A program made the translations under genes and the position numbers. The notes beneath the pieces are model-generated. The model ran no database searches. It saw only the letters and a list, made by a program, of their open reading frames with translations, and was not told where the DNA came from. This document shows, in pieces, positions 17,645-25,251 of a stretch of 48,320 bases of DNA. The first letter of the stretch is position 1, and every line of letters begins with the position of its first letter. The stretch comes from Hyphomicrobium sp. (GTDB lineage Bacteria > Pseudomonadota > Alphaproteobacteria > Rhizobiales > Hyphomicrobiaceae), in the NCBI GenBank assembly GCA_002928955.1, contig PERT01000024.1, positions 1 through 48,320 on the forward strand, read 5' to 3'.

Positions 17645-17677
17645 GGTTAGACCCCGGTTAGGTCACGGTTAGGGGTG
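17645..17677 (+). repeat. Three 11-base-spaced GGTTAG iterons
   Basis: GGTTAG at 17645-17650, 17656-17661 and 17667-17672, one DNA turn apart. The bases between differ, so only the hexamer is conserved. Confidence 0.6.
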
Positions 17678-17714
17678 CCCGTCACCCTGGGCTCCAACGA
17701 CGCCACCGCCACCC

Positions 17715-17746
17715 AAGGCCATCATGAAAAAATTGCGGCCTTTTTA
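17715..17746 (+). terminator. Possible rho-independent terminator
   Basis: AAGGCC pairs with GGCCTT across a 16-base A-rich loop and is followed at once by a T tract (CCTTTTT). It would end transcription coming from the helicase side before the terminase genes. Confidence 0.45.
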
Positions 17747-17900
17747 ACTCTGTTCCCCTTCCATTCCCCACCGTCAGGTGGTAGGGTCTATCAAGTAACT
17801 AGCTGAAAACATGAGGAAAAAAGGCAAATGACAATTGTGCTCCACGCGCCACACATCAGGCGAGGGCACTGTGGCCATAATGCCAGATTTTCCATAATCC

Positions 17901-18533
17901 ATGTTATGCGAATGGAACTTGACAGTGACGAAGAGGCAACAGGCAAATCAGGAGCCCGAGACCCCGGACGCGGATAAGCCCCGCTTCCAGGCGCCTGTGC
18001 CGCGCCCCATGTTCCAAGGCCGCAATGGACGGCCAGACCTGCTCACCCTCACTCACAACCCTGAAGACGGCACGTGCACCGGCTACGTGCTCACTGAGCA
18101 AGGCTATGAGCACATTGCCCGCCTCGCCAGCGAGGGCGTGGCGCTCGCGGTCATCGCCGCCAGCCTGTGCATCGGTGAGAAGACCTTCCGCGAGCTGAGG
18201 CAGCGTGATGAGCGATGCCAGGGCATGATTGACCTGGGCAGGCAGACCTTCGCCACCGAAATCACGGACACGCTGCGCACCCACATGCGCGAGGGCAACG
18301 TCACGGCCGCAATCTTCCTCGCCAAGACGATGGGCGGCATGAAGGAACAAGTGGGCGAGCTGCCGGACGCCACGCCCAAGACCATCCATCACCACACGGT
18401 CAACATCCAGATCAACGCGCCAATGTCCGATGAGGAATTTGCCCGCCTCACGGACCCTGCCACGCGCATGTTGGAAGCCGCCGCAACGGCGCCCGTGCCC
18501 CTCGTGCCTGCCAAGAGCGAGGGCCGCAAATGA
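17901..18533 (+). CDS. Element 1 small terminase subunit
   Basis: The protein is 210 residues if it starts at ATG 17901. A GTG at 17925 with GGAA upstream is perhaps the better start and gives 202. It has a helix-turn-helix-like middle (VIAASLCIGEKTFRELRQRDERC) and the segment EGNVTAAIFLAKTMGG, then a C-terminal tail. The same order and nearly the same segment (KGNMTAAIFLAKGRLG) occur in the element 2 protein, so they are homologues. It overlaps the large-terminase gene by four bases (ATGA). Expected role: recognition of the element's packaging site and loading of the large subunit. Confidence 0.8.
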   Translation: MLCEWNLTVTKRQQANQEPETPDADKPRFQAPVPRPMFQGRNGRPDLLTLTHNPEDGTCTGYVLTEQGYEHIARLASEGVALAVIAASLCIGEKTFRELRQRDERCQGMIDLGRQTFATEITDTLRTHMREGNVTAAIFLAKTMGGMKEQVGELPDATPKTIHHHTVNIQINAPMSDEEFARLTDPATRMLEAAATAPVPLVPAKSEGRK

Positions 18534-19897
18534 CAATGAGCATTGCGCCCAACCCCTACCAGCAAGCGGTGCTGCGCTTCCGAGCCCAGGCGAACATTGC
18601 CCAGCTCGGTGGGCGCGGCTCGTCCAAGACGTTCGCGCTGTGCCTCGATTGCGTGACGCGGTGCGCTGAAGACCCGAACGAGCGCCCGCTCGTGTTGCGT
18701 GAGAGCTGGAGCGGCACTCAGCAAATCACGGACCTGCTCTTCACGATGGCCACGGCCGCCTTCCACCCTCAGAAGGTGCGGACCAATTCGGCCATGGGCG
18801 AAATCATCTGCCCGAACGGCGCCGTCATCACCGTGAGCAACGTGGGCGATGCCGCGAGCTACGCCAAGCACCAGGGCAAGACCTACACGTCACTTTTCGC
18901 GGACGAAATGGGCAACTACCCGCCCACCGCGTTCGCCTTCGCGATGCGCTGCCGTTCCAACCTTCGCGTCCCCGTGGGCAAGCGCGCACACATCCACATC
19001 ACCGCCAACCCGCACGGCGCCGCTCACACGCTTTGCGTCCAGAAGTTCATGAAGCACGCGCCCGGCTGGTGGAAGCCCTATCGCGAGGACGGAACGGAAG
19101 ATGGCGAGTGGTGGGTGAACGCAGGCTCAACGCTGAAGGACAATCCGCACATTGACCAGCGCGCCTATGAAGTGCAGCTCCGAAAAGCAACCGGCCACAA
19201 CGATGCGCTGGCAAAAGCCTGGATTGAAAACGACTGGTCCGTCATGGGCGGCAGTATGTTTGACAATTTCGACCCGGCTTTTCACGTCCGCTTCCCGCCA
19301 CCCGCGCGCATGCGTTACCAGCTCGGGGCCGATTGGGGCACCGCCTCACCGTCCACGTGCATTCTCCTGGGCAGATTGCTGGACCACGCGGGCCCCTTCG
19401 TGCCCGGCGATATGTTCGCAATTGACGAGGTGGACACGGCCGTTAACGCGGATGACCTGAGCACCGGCACGGGCGCACCCCCGAGCGAGTTTGCGGAAAT
19501 GGTCATGCGGATGCTGCAACGGCACCGCTGCAAGAAGTCCACGCCCATGGTGTGCGATGACATGCGCGGGCTCATGGGTGACACGGTGTGCGCTCAGCTC
19601 AGCAAAGAAGGGCTGTGGTGCTCCAAGCCGATCAAGACTGACCGCGCGGGCGGCTTCCAGCTCGTCCGCACGTATCTCCATCACGCCAAGACCGGCGCGG
19701 GCCCTGGGCTGTGGGTCAGCCCCGATTGCCGCAACCTCATCACCACCTTGCCCATGTGCCCGCGTGACCCGCTGAGGCCCGAGGTAATCGACACCCGTTT
19801 CACCATGCGCCATTGGGCGGACGGTCTCATCTACGGGCTGAAGGAAATGCACCACACCGGCCGTGGCGGCAATGGCCGGACAGTTGGGCATTACTGA
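18530..19897 (+). CDS. Element 1 large terminase subunit (packaging ATPase and nuclease)
   Basis: A full-length 455-residue protein. The ATPase domain has Walker A GGRGSSKT at residues 27-34 and Walker B LFADE at 122-126. The nuclease domain has acidic residues in the expected places: Asp268 (GADWG), Asp343/Asp344 (VCDDMRG) and Asp431 (HWADGL). All key residues are present, so it should be active. It is homologous to the element 2 protein; for example DALAKAWIE...GGSMF here matches DEALAKAWME...GGLMF there. Large terminases cut and pump DNA into procapsids. No capsid or portal gene lies in the element, so a helper phage would have to supply the capsid. Confidence 0.9.
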   Translation: MTMSIAPNPYQQAVLRFRAQANIAQLGGRGSSKTFALCLDCVTRCAEDPNERPLVLRESWSGTQQITDLLFTMATAAFHPQKVRTNSAMGEIICPNGAVITVSNVGDAASYAKHQGKTYTSLFADEMGNYPPTAFAFAMRCRSNLRVPVGKRAHIHITANPHGAAHTLCVQKFMKHAPGWWKPYREDGTEDGEWWVNAGSTLKDNPHIDQRAYEVQLRKATGHNDALAKAWIENDWSVMGGSMFDNFDPAFHVRFPPPARMRYQLGADWGTASPSTCILLGRLLDHAGPFVPGDMFAIDEVDTAVNADDLSTGTGAPPSEFAEMVMRMLQRHRCKKSTPMVCDDMRGLMGDTVCAQLSKEGLWCSKPIKTDRAGGFQLVRTYLHHAKTGAGPGLWVSPDCRNLITTLPMCPRDPLRPEVIDTRFTMRHWADGLIYGLKEMHHTGRGGNGRTVGHY

Positions 19898-19918
19898 AAA
19901 CAGGAAAGGCGAAGGCAA

Positions 19919-20626
19919 ATGGCAATCACTCGTGACGGCGTGACAATTCAAGAGGGCATCCCGACCGACTTGCACCCTGAGGGGCTACTCGGTGACAGCG
20001 AGCCCGTGCATGCGGGCAAGCATGCGTTGGATGCCGTGTACACTACCGTTGGCACCATCCTGAAGACGGAAAGGGACATGGGCCTTGCTGAGCGGCCCAA
20101 CCCGATCCTTCAGGCTGAGATTGCCCGCCTGGGCATGCCGCACCTGGAGAAGACCGCTGCCACCGTGGGCACCACGATTGATAGCGTGGAGCGCACCAAG
20201 CAATTGGCTGAGGCGGCCATCAGTTCGGCGCTGAAGGCGAAGGACGCGGCAATTGCTGCTGAGGTCCGCACCTATCTGCGATCCAAAGAAAAGGGCGTGG
20301 TCACCGAGCTGCTCACCGCCGCACGCAATGGTGACGTGGAGTTGGTGGCCGCTGCCCTGTCAGCCCCTCACTACCTGTCCGGGCTCACCGCTGAGCAGGC
20401 CAGCGAGCTGCGCAACATCGCGGCCCTCACCTTCGCCCCTGGGCATTCCGCAATGCTGGACGACTGCAACCGCGTCCTGGAGCGCCTCAACCGCGCGCAA
20501 GAGTACCTCGTGGACTGGAGCCGCAAGGCCAAGTCTCGGTGGCTCGACAGCTCAGCCGCCACGAAGGCCCTTCAAGAGCTGACCGTGGCCAAGGCTCGTC
20601 AACCCTCAGGGAGAACGCAGATATGA
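19919..20626 (+). CDS. Third gene of the packaging module (shared with element 2)
   Basis: A 235-residue, helix-rich, acidic protein directly after the large terminase. I know no family for it. Its C-terminal half matches the protein that follows the large terminase in element 2. Both have a segment on AALSAPHYLSGLTAE / AAVSPFLSGLSAE, then a helix, FAPGH / VAPEF, then RAQEY / RALEYF. The same neighbour on the same side in two diverged elements points to a conserved role in packaging, such as a portal adaptor, terminase partner or capsid-redirecting factor. The start ATG has GGCGAAGGC upstream, and the stop overlaps the next start. Confidence 0.7.
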   Translation: MAITRDGVTIQEGIPTDLHPEGLLGDSEPVHAGKHALDAVYTTVGTILKTERDMGLAERPNPILQAEIARLGMPHLEKTAATVGTTIDSVERTKQLAEAAISSALKAKDAAIAAEVRTYLRSKEKGVVTELLTAARNGDVELVAAALSAPHYLSGLTAEQASELRNIAALTFAPGHSAMLDDCNRVLERLNRAQEYLVDWSRKAKSRWLDSSAATKALQELTVAKARQPSGRTQI

Positions 20627-20892
20627 GCACCAACCTTCTCGACCTCATCACACAGCGCCTCAACGGCTTCCGTTCTGAGATCGGCGCCATGGAGCTGAAG
20701 CTCGCGACACAGCGCGACACCTTCACGGCTCAGATTGCCAGCCTTCAGGACCGGGCCCGAAACCTGGAGGCAATCAACGGTGACCTCACCAGCGAGCTGG
20801 AAATCAGGCTCGCGGCACACACCGAGCTGAAGGGCCGCGTGGATGTTCTCGTGGGTCAGCTCACCGCCCTGGGCGTTGATGCGGGGATCTAA
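20623..20892 (+). CDS. Element 1 coiled-coil protein (89 residues)
   Basis: An 89-residue protein that starts with ATG overlapping the previous stop. Heptad-like patterns run over most of its length (ELKLATQRDTFTAQIASLQD and onward), so it is predicted to be a coiled coil. I do not recognise a family. No clear counterpart exists in element 2. It belongs to the late unit with the terminases and may be a scaffold or adaptor; this is inferred. Confidence 0.65.
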   Translation: MSTNLLDLITQRLNGFRSEIGAMELKLATQRDTFTAQIASLQDRARNLEAINGDLTSELEIRLAAHTELKGRVDVLVGQLTALGVDAGI

Positions 20893-20894
20893 AC

Positions 20895-21257
20895 ATGAGC
20901 AAAAAGCAATTCAGCGCGGAAGACCTGGAAGACGTGCGCGCCCTGGAGCGCACCCGCGTGGCCATGGTGGCCAACCGCCAGCGCCGCGTGGACATCCGCA
21001 ACGCCTACCTGGGCAACAAGTCCCTGGAGGACAACGCCCGCCTGTCTGCCTGGGCGAAGGTTGGCCGCGTCCAGGGCACGATTGACAACCCGGTGTGCCC
21101 ACCGGGATGGCCCGCGCCGTACCGCGATTATGAGCACTGGCTCAGCATCAACCTGGAGGGCTGGTCCCACTTCATGGACGATGACGGCCCGATCCCGGCC
21201 ACCAGCGCGGAAGACAAGCACATTGCCGCCTTCCGAAAGGCGCTGGAGGGCAAATGA
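20895..21257 (+). CDS. Element 1 hypothetical protein (120 residues)
   Basis: A 120-residue protein starting two bases after the previous stop. The N-terminal half is basic and helical (RALERTRVAMVANRQRRVDI); the second half is rich in Trp and acidic residues (EHWLSINLEGWSHFMDDD). No motif recognised. Its stop overlaps the next start (ATGA), so it is part of the coupled late unit. Confidence 0.6.
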   Translation: MSKKQFSAEDLEDVRALERTRVAMVANRQRRVDIRNAYLGNKSLEDNARLSAWAKVGRVQGTIDNPVCPPGWPAPYRDYEHWLSINLEGWSHFMDDDGPIPATSAEDKHIAAFRKALEGK

Positions 21258-21895
21258 GCGACCACGAGGACGAGCTGGACGAGGACGAGCCCGAGCGCCA
21301 CCCCAAGCACGGCAAGCGCGTGACGAGCCCGACTTATGAGCATGGCACCGAGACCTTCCAGGAGCGCGTCCGCTTCGCGCTGGCGCTCCAGGGCAGCGAG
21401 TGGGCGCACACCGCATTGCCGCCCTCGTGGGTGCTCATGCAGACGGCTCCAGGCGTCAAGTTTCAGGAGTGGCGCGACACGGCCGCGCGCAATCGCGTGG
21501 TGCCCAAGGAAGCGGTGCGCGAGGCAATCACCACCGAGGTGGAGAATGCTTTCGGCTTCACGCCCACGCGCACCGAGTTGGACTTCCTTCTGGTCCAGTG
21601 CGTCACCCCCGCCCGCTCCACCGATGCCGTGCACAAGTTCATGCGCGAGTGCTTCTCGCCCTGCCTTGGCTCGGACCTGGACCTGGGCACCGTGTGGGAC
21701 CGCTGGCGCATCTGGAAGCCGTTACAGCGCCCCCGCATGCCTGAGCTGGCGTTCCGCGAGGTGCTCAAGGAGCGCGGTTATCCGGTGGTGATGACCAGCG
21801 ATGACGAGGGCGTCATCCGGGGTTGGAAGCGCAAGCCCAAGGTGCTGTCCGTGGGCTATCCCAAGAGGAAGGGCCGCCCAAAGGACGAGGCGTAA
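21254..21895 (+). CDS. Element 1 hypothetical protein, possible winged-helix DNA-binding domain
   Basis: A 213-residue protein with a very acidic N-terminus (HEDELDEDEPE) and a basic end. The middle part, with F...C, WDRWRIW and AFREVLKERGYPV, resembles the winged-helix domain found at the C-terminus of phage and plasmid primases. That is a resemblance seen by eye. It is coupled to the upstream gene by ATGA overlap. A DNA-binding or regulatory role is possible. Confidence 0.6.
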   Translation: MSDHEDELDEDEPERHPKHGKRVTSPTYEHGTETFQERVRFALALQGSEWAHTALPPSWVLMQTAPGVKFQEWRDTAARNRVVPKEAVREAITTEVENAFGFTPTRTELDFLLVQCVTPARSTDAVHKFMRECFSPCLGSDLDLGTVWDRWRIWKPLQRPRMPELAFREVLKERGYPVVMTSDDEGVIRGWKRKPKVLSVGYPKRKGRPKDEA

Positions 21896-21926
21896 GTTTG
21901 TCAACTGAGCAATGGAGCGAAAAGCA

Positions 21927-22103
21927 ATGAAGGCGAGACTGCAAGGCAGTGAGGCGGAAATCACCATCACCGACCCGGCGCATGTTGCGGACCCGGTGTG
22001 GTTCGCTTCCAACGTGCTGGACTTCACACACGTGCCCACCGGCAAGCCCGGCCGCGCGTGGATCACCAAAGAGCAGTGGCACCACTTCGCCAATGCCACC
22101 TGA
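21927..22103 (+). CDS. Element 1 small protein (58 residues)
   Basis: A short gene starting at ATG 21927 with GGAG nine bases upstream. The product has 58 residues with no motif I recognise (ITDPAHVADPVWFASNVLDF, then WITKEQWHHF). It ends before a GC-rich hairpin near 22119-22149, which probably closes the late unit. Confidence 0.5.
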   Translation: MKARLQGSEAEITITDPAHVADPVWFASNVLDFTHVPTGKPGRAWITKEQWHHFANAT

Positions 22104-22118
22104 GCCGCATAGCAAACA

Positions 22119-22149
22119 GCCCCCGGCGCGTGGACGCGCACCGAGGGCC
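22119..22149 (+). terminator. GC-rich hairpin after the late unit
   Basis: Imperfect stem of GCCCCCGGCGCGT with GACGCGCACCGAGGGC, just downstream of the last late gene and 150 bases before the restriction-modification promoter. No T tract. Confidence 0.4.
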
Positions 22150-22299
22150 TGAGGTTTCCGAGGCTCACGTGGGCGCGACCTCAGAATGAGGAAAAACATA
22201 GCGCATTAGCTTCGCTAATTCAATGGCTTGCCGCTGTCTGTCTCTGACCAAATCAGTGCAACGACCGCCGCAGTTATCCCCACGTCACGCCCGACGCAG

Positions 22300-22327
22300 T
22301 TGACTTTTGAGTCGACTTGTCGACAAT
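22300..22327 (+). promoter_or_regulatory. Promoter of the restriction-modification unit with two GTCGAC palindromes
   Basis: A -35-like TTGACT (22300-22305) and a -10-like GACAAT (22322-22327) lie 16 bases apart. Between and partly over them sit two palindromes, AGTCGACT and TTGTCGACAA, whose centres are exactly eight bases apart (GTCGAC at 22311-22316 and 22319-22324). Tandem palindromes at 8-base spacing are how some ribbon-helix-helix repressors bind. GTCGAC is also the known target of XamI, the enzyme the downstream endonuclease resembles. I found no other GTCGAC in element 1 when scanning by eye. Confidence 0.6.
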
Positions 22328-22353
22328 CTGCAAGTCAGACAAGGGGGCCGACG

Positions 22354-22521
22354 ATGAGCAAAGACCGCAACTCCACTCGCCAGATTGTTGGCATCAGCCT
22401 TTCTCCAGAGCTAGCCCGCGCCTTCAAGGCTGAAGCGGCGCGCCGTGGCGCATCGCTGAAGGAGCTGTTTGAAGAAATGTGGGAACTCTACGGCAAGAGC
22501 CCGAAGGCCAAGAAGCCATGA
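22354..22521 (+). CDS. Small ribbon-helix-helix-like regulator of the restriction-modification unit
   Basis: A 55-residue basic protein. The pattern STRQIVGISLSPELARAFKAEAARRGASLKELFEEMWELY is one beta-strand, two helices and a basic tail, as in Arc/CopG-type repressors. The start is ATG at 22354, after GGGGGCC. The stop overlaps the methyltransferase start (ATGA). Such a protein in front of a restriction-modification pair usually times expression; classical C proteins are helix-turn-helix, so this would be a different type. Its likely operator is the tandem palindrome upstream. Confidence 0.6.
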   Translation: MSKDRNSTRQIVGISLSPELARAFKAEAARRGASLKELFEEMWELYGKSPKAKKP

Positions 22522-24167
22522 CGGTGACGACCTCCGAGGCAGAGCTGGCATCGCTGGCGTTCGCGTGCCTGCCAGCCAAGGTTCGCCTGTCTCGCGCTGA
22601 GCGAGCATTGGTGAAGCGAGCCACACCAGCGAAGCCCGCGCGCTTGGCGGAAGTGAAGGCGGCAATTGCTGCTGGAGCGGACCCCTTGGGCACCGCCTTC
22701 CTCGGTTTGCGCTCGCCTGAGACACGCCGCTCCCTCGGGGCAGTCTACACGCCCGGCGCGATCATCACCGCTATGCTTGCTTGGGCGAGCGAGCAACCGT
22801 CCACGCCATCGCGCATAGTTGACCCTGGTGCGGGCTCTGGGCGCTTCCTCTTCGCGGCAGCACGGATTTTCCCGCAAGCACGCCTTGTGGCCGTTGAGAT
22901 TGATCCTCTTGCGGCACTGCTTTTGCGCGCGTCAGCTCACGTCATGGGCATGGCTGACCGCCTGACATTGCTCGTGGAGGACTACCGCGCCATTGCCCTT
23001 CCGGCCGTAAAGGGAACAACGCTCTTCGTCGGTAACCCGCCATACGTCCGCCACCATGACATCAGCGCCGACTGGAAAGAGTGGTACGCCAAAGCTGCCA
23101 AGGCAAACGACCTTCCGGGCAGCAAGCTTGCTGGGCTTCACTTGCACTTCTTCCTGAAGACGAAAGAACTCGCGCGGCCCGGCGACTTGGGCGCCTTCAT
23201 CACGGCTTCCGAGTGGACTGACGTGAACTACGGGGCAACGTTGCGCAAGATGCTCGCCAACGGCCTCGGTGGCACCGGCTTGCACCTCATTGACGCGGCT
23301 GCTCAGCCGTTCTCAGACGCGCTCGTCACGGGCGCCATCACCACCTTCAACGTCGGTCATCGGCCCGAGCATTTCGTTGTCAACCACGCCCGCTCCATAG
23401 ACGCACTTGCCTCCTTGGCCCACGGCACTCCCATCCTCTGGACAACCGTCGAAAAGTCAGACCGGTGGTCCTCGCTCTTGAGTGCGGCCCCCACCGAGGC
23501 CGGGGGTGTGGTTGGGGACCTGTTCCGGGCGCACCGAGGACAGGTGACCGGCGCAAATGACGTGTGGGTGGTCTCATCCTCAACGCCCAAGCTTCCGGCT
23601 AGCGTGCTTGTCCCCGCCGTCACATCAGCCCGCGAGCTTATCGAGGCATCGCCAGAGCTGAAGACAACAGAGGGGCTGGCGCTAGCCATCGACTTGCCGC
23701 GTGATCTCGACACGCTTCCAACTCACGAGCGGAAGCTGGTGGACAAGTTTCTGACCTGGGCTCGCAAGCAGGGTGCGGACAAGAGCTACATCGCGCGCCA
23801 CCGCAAGCCTTGGTGGCACGTTCGCTACAAGGAGCCCGCGCCCATCCTTGTCACGTACATGGGCAGGCGCCCCCCGGTGTTCGTGCTCAACACCGCCAAG
23901 GCGCGGCACCTCAACATTGCGCACGGGCTCTACCCCAAGGAGCCGCTCACCAAGGCTCAGCTCAAGGCCGTGGTGCAATACCTCAATCGCAGCGTTTCCA
24001 CGGCCGATGGCCGCACCTACGCTGGAGGACTTGTGAAATTCGAACCGAAAGAGCTTGAGCGGTTGCGTCTACCATTGCTTACTGAGCTACATGAGTCGGC
24101 CAAGGCAATGGACAATCGAAGAGCTGAGGAAGGACGCGGCCACGGCGCGCGCCACCTTCCGCGCTGA
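22518..24167 (+). CDS. Type II DNA adenine N6-methyltransferase (XamI-like system)
   Basis: A 549-residue gamma-type methyltransferase. A YTPG segment opens the core (about residues 77-80), the AdoMet-binding motif I is DPGAGSGRF (102-110), and the catalytic motif IV is NPPY (173-176). The C-terminal part would be the target-recognition region. It modifies adenine in the recognised sequence and protects DNA from the endonuclease encoded next. The start is ATG at 22518, overlapping the regulator stop; a start at 22479 would lie inside the regulator gene. The last 77 bases overlap the endonuclease gene in another frame. Confidence 0.88.
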   Translation: MTVTTSEAELASLAFACLPAKVRLSRAERALVKRATPAKPARLAEVKAAIAAGADPLGTAFLGLRSPETRRSLGAVYTPGAIITAMLAWASEQPSTPSRIVDPGAGSGRFLFAAARIFPQARLVAVEIDPLAALLLRASAHVMGMADRLTLLVEDYRAIALPAVKGTTLFVGNPPYVRHHDISADWKEWYAKAAKANDLPGSKLAGLHLHFFLKTKELARPGDLGAFITASEWTDVNYGATLRKMLANGLGGTGLHLIDAAAQPFSDALVTGAITTFNVGHRPEHFVVNHARSIDALASLAHGTPILWTTVEKSDRWSSLLSAAPTEAGGVVGDLFRAHRGQVTGANDVWVVSSSTPKLPASVLVPAVTSARELIEASPELKTTEGLALAIDLPRDLDTLPTHERKLVDKFLTWARKQGADKSYIARHRKPWWHVRYKEPAPILVTYMGRRPPVFVLNTAKARHLNIAHGLYPKEPLTKAQLKAVVQYLNRSVSTADGRTYAGGLVKFEPKELERLRLPLLTELHESAKAMDNRRAEEGRGHGARHLPR

Positions 24168-25005
24168 GCGGCTGGCCGAGGTTGCGGCGTACAAAACCTA
24201 TTTCACTGACTATGCCGCAATCTTCAGAACCCTGGTGCCTCTCACCGAGGCATTGCAGTCCGGGGCAATCGACACGGCCACCCTGACCAAAATTGTCCGG
24301 GTGCCCGAAGCCTTCACCGCGCTTCGCTATCTGACTGCCCCTCCGATTTCAGATGACGACCTCATGTCGTTGGCTGACGTGGCGTCCCTTGCTCCCACGA
24401 CATTGGCTAGGACCCCTGCAAACCTCACAGCGGTGGCGGCGGTCATTGGCCGTCTCATCGACACTTGCCGCTTCCCATGGCTAGCCGAGAAGCGGAAGCC
24501 CACGGCTTCCGAGCTGGAGGCCAGCATCGTCGCTTCTTCGGCGCTGATTGCCAGCCAACGCATTCAGACGGACAGGCGCAATAAGGCCCAGAGCGAGCAA
24601 GAGGCCGCAGTCCGCGCCGTCCTCGCTGGGCTTCAATTCCGGCAAGTGGAAAGCCGGAAAATGCGGCTCATCACCGACGCACCCGACCCTGGGTGCTTCT
24701 GCGGCGCCGCCAAGCTCGGCTCCAAGCAAGGGGACGTGTTTGCTCGTCTGCTCGACAAGCGGTTGCTGGCGGTCGAATGCAAGGTCACGAACTCAGAAGT
24801 CAACTCGTTCAAACGGGTCAACGATACGGCCGTCGCCAAGGCAGTCGAGTGGAAGCGGGCCCTGGGCGAAGATCAGGTTATCCCGCTGCTCGTCCTTCGG
24901 GGCGTGTTCAACCCCGACAACCTGTTGGAAGCCCAGCGGCACATGGCCATCGTTTGGGAGCACCGACTGGACGACCTCCAGGCGTTCGTGCAGGCCGCGA
25001 AGTGA
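24091..25005 (+). CDS. Restriction endonuclease, XamI-like
   Basis: A 304-residue protein. The first 150 residues are helical. A PD-(D/E)xK-type nuclease signature is visible near the C-terminus: Asp215 (QGDVFARLLD), then Glu229 and Lys231 in LLAVECKV. The overall sequence reminds me of XamI-type enzymes, which cut GTCGAC, but that match is from memory. ATG at 24091 was chosen because the protein body begins there; it lies inside the methyltransferase end, so the pair overlaps by 77 bases. With the methyltransferase it makes a type II system that protects the cell, and so the element, from foreign phage. Confidence 0.7.
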   Translation: MSRPRQWTIEELRKDAATARATFRAERLAEVAAYKTYFTDYAAIFRTLVPLTEALQSGAIDTATLTKIVRVPEAFTALRYLTAPPISDDDLMSLADVASLAPTTLARTPANLTAVAAVIGRLIDTCRFPWLAEKRKPTASELEASIVASSALIASQRIQTDRRNKAQSEQEAAVRAVLAGLQFRQVESRKMRLITDAPDPGCFCGAAKLGSKQGDVFARLLDKRLLAVECKVTNSEVNSFKRVNDTAVAKAVEWKRALGEDQVIPLLVLRGVFNPDNLLEAQRHMAIVWEHRLDDLQAFVQAAK

Positions 25006-25172
25006 GGCAAGCGCCTCAGCTTGGCTCGCCAACTAGTCGCTGAAGCGCGACAAGGCCCCAAAGCGGGAAGGCACAAAGCAACTTCTGCCCACCCAAATAC
25101 CGACCGAAAACCGTTCGATTTTTGCAGCCTCGGGATCGAGGCTCAGTTTTTGCCTGTAATTTCAGGAAGTTA
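25006..25172. other. Right end of element 1
   Basis: Short non-coding stretch between the endonuclease gene and the intact tRNA. It contains the 13-base repeat at 25105-25117. Confidence 0.5.
25105..25117 (+). repeat. Direct repeat at right end of element 1 (candidate integrase arm site)
   Basis: The second copy of cgaaaaccgttcg (first at 13613-13625), 56 bases from the tRNA 3' end, same orientation. Confidence 0.6.
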
Positions 25173-25250
25173 TGGTCGGAGCGAGAGGATTTGAACCTCC
25201 GACCCCCAGTCCCCCAGACTGGTGCGCTAACCAGGCTGCGCTACGCTCCG
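25173..25250 (-). tRNA. tRNA-Pro(GGG), intact, at the junction of the two elements
   Basis: The minus strand folds as a complete tRNA with encoded CCA. The acceptor stem is CGGAGCG/CGCTCCG, with a D arm, anticodon stem CCAGT/ACTGG, loop CTGGGGG (anticodon GGG) and T arm GGAGG/CCTCT with loop TTCAAAT. The left 53 bases (3' part) are duplicated at 13464-13516 and the right 43 bases (5' part plus one) at 37910-37952. The shared 17-base core is 25209-25225, the anticodon arm. By this geometry the gene is built from a 3' part brought by element 1 and a 5' part brought by element 2. Its promoter would then have to lie in element 2 sequence. Confidence 0.95.
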
Positions 25251-25251
25251 A

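Larger units (their letters stand above)
17452..17900 (+). other. Non-coding region of element 1: candidate replication origin
   Basis: About 450 bases between helicase and terminase genes. GGTTAG occurs at 17588, and as three copies exactly 11 bases apart at 17645, 17656 and 17667; the inverse CTAACC is at 17632. A small hairpin (17608-17623) and a T-rich tract follow. Tandem repeats at helical spacing next to a replication helicase are typical of an iteron origin. A short frame of 49 codons starting at 17828 has a good ribosome site (AGGAAAAAAGG) and overlaps the small-terminase gene; it may be a leader peptide. Confidence 0.5.
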
